From assembly GCF_016086655.4 (NCBI RefSeq), contig NC_052136.2:57838492-57902491 (forward strand): a stretch of DNA of 64,000 bases, in the 5' to 3' direction. Below the pieces are notes generated by a model. The model was not told the DNA's origin and did no database searches. It saw nothing but the letters and a program-made list of their open reading frames with translations. Within the stretch, counting starts at the first letter, position 1. The number at the start of each line of letters is the position of its first letter. The position numbers and the translations under genes are program-made. Below are positions 60,756 through 64,000 of this stretch, in pieces. The stretch is from Lepeophtheirus salmonis. Lineage: Eukaryota > Arthropoda > Copepoda > Siphonostomatoida > Caligidae.

Positions 60756-61439
60756 CTTTGGAAATAATACATATCAATAATTAATTATAATTAAGTATGG
60801 CCAATAATCAAGACATGTGTTGTACAATTTCATGCATACTTCTACTTTTACTAGCCCAAGCATTGTTCCTCATTTCTTTCGAGAAAGTTTTGTACTGGGT
60901 AAGGATATATTTGTTGTTTCTTTTTTAATCAAGGATTTTGGTTATATTTCTGAAATCATTAAATTATTGAGTTTTAATAAGGTTGCAAAATCGCTTCTCG
61001 TCTGTAATGAGTATATGTTTTTGTATTATGTTTGCTTAAAATATATATACATATAATATCAGTTTGCTGTTCAGATAACACAGTATCTTCTTTGAGCTAG
61101 TTCTTGAAGGAAAAATTCATTATCCGCTTTGTCTGATTTATTTCTTCCTTCTTATGGATCATTTAAGAAATTGATTAGATATTTGCAATCATCATATTGA
61201 TAATTGGAAGATCTCTTTTCCTTCATGAACCGTCTTAAAGAAATTATTTAGAGCCTCTTATAATGTTGGAGTTGAGCTCAATTACCGAATATGGCTGAAT
61301 AAATTTTCCAATCTTAAGTAAATCTTCCAGTTAAAATGAATGAAAATCCTTCTTTTGGGAGTTACTTCTGCAATTGAAGGATGAAAGCTTTTGATTCTTC
61401 AAAGTGAGCCTAAACCGAATAATTTAAGTATGAATAATT
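60756..61439. other. No gene or repeat recognised
   Basis: AT-rich; the 79-codon frame at 60817-61056 has no recognisable domain. Confidence 0.4.
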
Positions 61440-61820
61440 AGAATATGGAGCCCAGTGACAGGCATATTAAATAACCCATTCCAGAGTGGCCTCTTTACTC
61501 TCGCAAGACTCTGTAGACCCACCTTTTTTGGATAGCTCTCTGGACAGTCTGGTGGGAAATCCCGAGATCTCTTGCATAGACCCTCATGTACTTGAAGGGA
61601 TTGGCCTAGGCTGTTTTATTTAGCTTATTCCGGGTCTAGTTTGGCGTTTAGATAGAGCTTTTCTTCTTCTCCAACTTTTCGGGCTTGTTGACGGCGTAGA
61701 CTGAGGTCCTCGACACGCCTACCTGATTAGAGTGCGCGAATGGAAATTCGTCGATCACGTTCAAGTGTCATTTTCTCGACTTGTACGTAAGCTAAAGAGC
61801 TCAAGTTAGTTTTGTTTCTT
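61440..61820 (-). pseudogene. Tc1/mariner transposase N-terminal remnant
   Basis: On the minus strand the helix-turn-helix part reads NPFKYMRVYARDLGISHQTV, then QRAIQKRWVYRVLRVKRPLW, preceded by a region with TLERDRRISIRAL in another frame. Related to the remnant at 40985-41700 (SMRDHARDMEVSHQK). The catalytic domain is absent. Confidence 0.75.
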
Positions 61821-62679
61821 AACTAATTGTTTATGCTGTAATATATCAAAATAAGAATTAATTTCAATTACTCAACATTAATTACTTATTGAATTAGTAA
61901 GTGTTCAGATTTCAATGGACCACTCGGTAAAGACAGTTGGTCCTGAATCAAAATGAAATGGTTACACTAGTTAATTATAGGTAATTAAAATGGTAGATTT
62001 TGTAGTTGAATACGTGGAACGAGTTGAAGAAATTGTAACTTGTACAATCTACTTTCACAAGTTACAACTTGTATGCAACTTTTATAAGTAGGATTGTTTT
62101 AATCTTACATCCAGTCGTTTTATAAATACGTACATTTATAAAATGGTTCCATTGACTGATACTAATCTACATGCTTGGATCTATGCAATACATTTTAATT
62201 AGGCTTAATATCTATCTTTTATTTAGAGACATTAATTATTTCCTAACTTTATCCTTGTATATTTTTTTCAATAGGATTATAACAAGAAATAACTCACAAG
62301 TTTATTAAGTATGCCCGATGACTTAATTACTTATTCCTTAGCTTGTCTTTTCATGAATGGATTTATATTTGTAATTAATTGTTTTTTTCCGAAAAAGATG
62401 AAACACATCCCTTCATTTACAAATATATAGAATAAAATGATATATTTTCATTAATCGGAATAATTAATCATATCGATGAATTGAGAGTAGGTGCAAATAG
62501 AGACTTAATAATAAACTATTGATATTGATTAATAAAATTAAATACTTGTATGTAGTCAAAATACTGTCCAAAGGGATATGCTCTAGTTTTTTTTTTTGTG
62601 TCATTACTCATTAGAACAACTCGATATATATATAATATATAGTTTTATGTCGACTCGATTCAATTTTTAATCATGATAT
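61821..62679. other. No gene or repeat recognised
   Basis: Anonymous AT-rich sequence. Confidence 0.4.
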
Positions 62680-62695
62680 AGGGACGTATGCAGGA

Positions 62696-62728
<33 letters not shown>

Positions 62729-63242
62729 GGGGGAGGGGGTACTTGGGTTTTGGAAAAATTTCAAATATGAAATTTTTTCTAAAAAAATTTCGTAATCTAC
62801 AGCTAGTCATAAATTTTATTTCCAAAAAAATTTAAATATTAATCTATTTAAAAAAAATCAAAAATCAAACTATTTTAAAAAAATTCAAAAATCCACAGCT
62901 GTTCAAAAAAATTCAAAAATTAAATTTCAAATATTAATTTTTTTGGAAAACTGTTGCTAAAGTTCACAGTTTTTCATAAGAAAGTAATTTTTGGAAAAAA
63001 AAACAAACATAAATCCATAATTAATCTCAAAAAGTTTCAGAAATCCATAGCTATTTGCTGAAATTAACTTTTTTGGAAAACAAATTAAAAAATTGATTAT
63101 TCTATAGGTCAAATTTGAAATTTTTTATTATTTTGGAAAGAAAATTTTGAATATTTATTAATTTAAAAAAAAAAAAAATTCAAATACTAAATTGTCTAGT
63201 AAAGAGCGAAAATTCCTTAATTTGTGGGGATCACAGCCACTG
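62680..63242. repeat. AT-rich CAGGGGCGTC-end element
   Basis: Left end AGGGACGTATGCAGGATTAT plus a TA microsatellite, a T run and a G-rich patch. Interior units include CAAAAATCCACAGCTGTTCA and AAATCCATAGCTATTTGC. The right end is decayed (GTGGGGATCACAGCCACTGT). Confidence 0.65.
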
Positions 63243-64000
63243 TGATATATGCTGTGTTGAAATTGCGATTTCAACTTGTTATAATTTCAGGCTTTTGGTC
63301 CCCTTTAGTAAAAATTTCAAACTCTACTTTTCCCCCCAAAAAAAAAAAAAAAAGTATGCTCCTAACAGAATCCTGGTTTTATATTTCTATAGAAAAAGTT
63401 GTGAAATACAATTAATAACTTTGGTATCTGAACGGTACAAAAATCCTAGCTTTGTAACAATACTAAACTTTAATTGAATATTATCTAGATGACGGTTATG
63501 TTAATACTATTTTGATAAAAAATAATAACTGAATAATATTCTGTGTCATATTAAATCATTAATCCAAGGCCCACAATTATATTCTTCGTAACTAAATAAT
63601 AAATCAAACTGTGACAGGCAAATATATTCCCTGTCTTTTCATTCCTAAACAGGCTTAGCCCCAAAAAATATCAACATCGTCTATAATTACTTATATAAAT
63701 AGGTTTTACTTTATATATAATCCAGCAGAGTAGGAATATAAGGTGATAGAAACAATAAATGAAGGTAGAAGAAAAGAGACAGAGAGAGGGATGTAGAAAG
63801 ATTCGGAGGGAGAAGAAAAAAGGTAAGAGACTGAGAGAAGAGACAGAAAGAAGGGATAAGAGGTTTTATTTCGGTCAAAAATTGGCTTCTAATAAACTGG
63901 GAGGACAAAATATCATAAGAACATCCTTGTCTATTTTATACGTAAATTTGCTAAATTTCAAACTGATCTAGTGAACCATTTTGGATTCCACGTGCGATAA
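63243..64000. other. End of window; purine-rich tract, no gene
   Basis: 63755-63870 is a GA-rich tract on the plus strand. The frames there (63711-63908 minus, 63759-63971 plus) are low-complexity products and not supported as genes. Confidence 0.45.

Noticed and set aside
63711..63971. Basic (plus) and Ser/Leu-rich (minus) frames
   Set aside because: Both are products of a GA-rich low-complexity tract.

Overview
This window is AT-rich eukaryotic (metazoan) DNA. It has short GT-AG introns, one split gene, and a heavy load of decayed DNA transposons. The host gene is an amphiphysin/BIN1-type BAR-SH3 gene without the vertebrate clathrin/AP2-binding insert, as in arthropods. The Tc1/mariner, hAT and MITE-rich background would fit a caligid copepod such as the salmon louse, but that species guess is inference. 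There are no bacterial operons, CRISPR arrays or rRNA genes, and I recognised no tRNA gene.

Host gene (minus strand, 33949 to 3384). Eleven coding exons join in frame, with consistent splice phases, to a 403-residue protein. Exon 1 (33881-33949) encodes the N-terminal BAR amphipathic helix. A 27.8-kb first intron follows. Exons 2-7 (6084 to 4932) hold the rest of the BAR domain. A 20-nt microexon (4744-4763) and exon 9 encode a short Ser/Asn/Thr/Pro linker. Exons 10-11 (3667 to 3384) encode a C-terminal SH3 domain. All the other introns are 52-468 bp.

Intron 1 (6085-33880) is almost entirely repeats. It holds two mariner relics with matching termini, two other Tc1/mariner relics, several copies of an AT-rich element with CAGGGGCGTC-type ends, a MITE with about 75-bp inverted termini and a 9-bp target duplication, two copies of a TIR element starting GGTTTGATT, and small hAT-like fragments.

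Upstream flank (33950-64000). Past the probable promoter region I see mostly transposon remains: a Tc1/mariner pseudogene (37.8-38.9 kb), further transposase fragments (41.0, 53.7, 55.0-56.1 and 61.4-61.8 kb), an unidentified mobile-type coding relic on the minus strand (47.95-48.8 kb), and a nearly complete but frameshifted hAT transposase gene (57.06-59.87 kb). A 264-bp open stretch at 35177-35440 with two CxxC pairs is a possible exon of unknown identity.

I found no convincing new biological system. The most useful leads are the frame-controlling microexon in the amphiphysin gene, the multi-copy AT-rich element with internal sub-repeats, the 9-bp-TSD MITE, and the inverted duplication at the 5' end of the hAT transposase.
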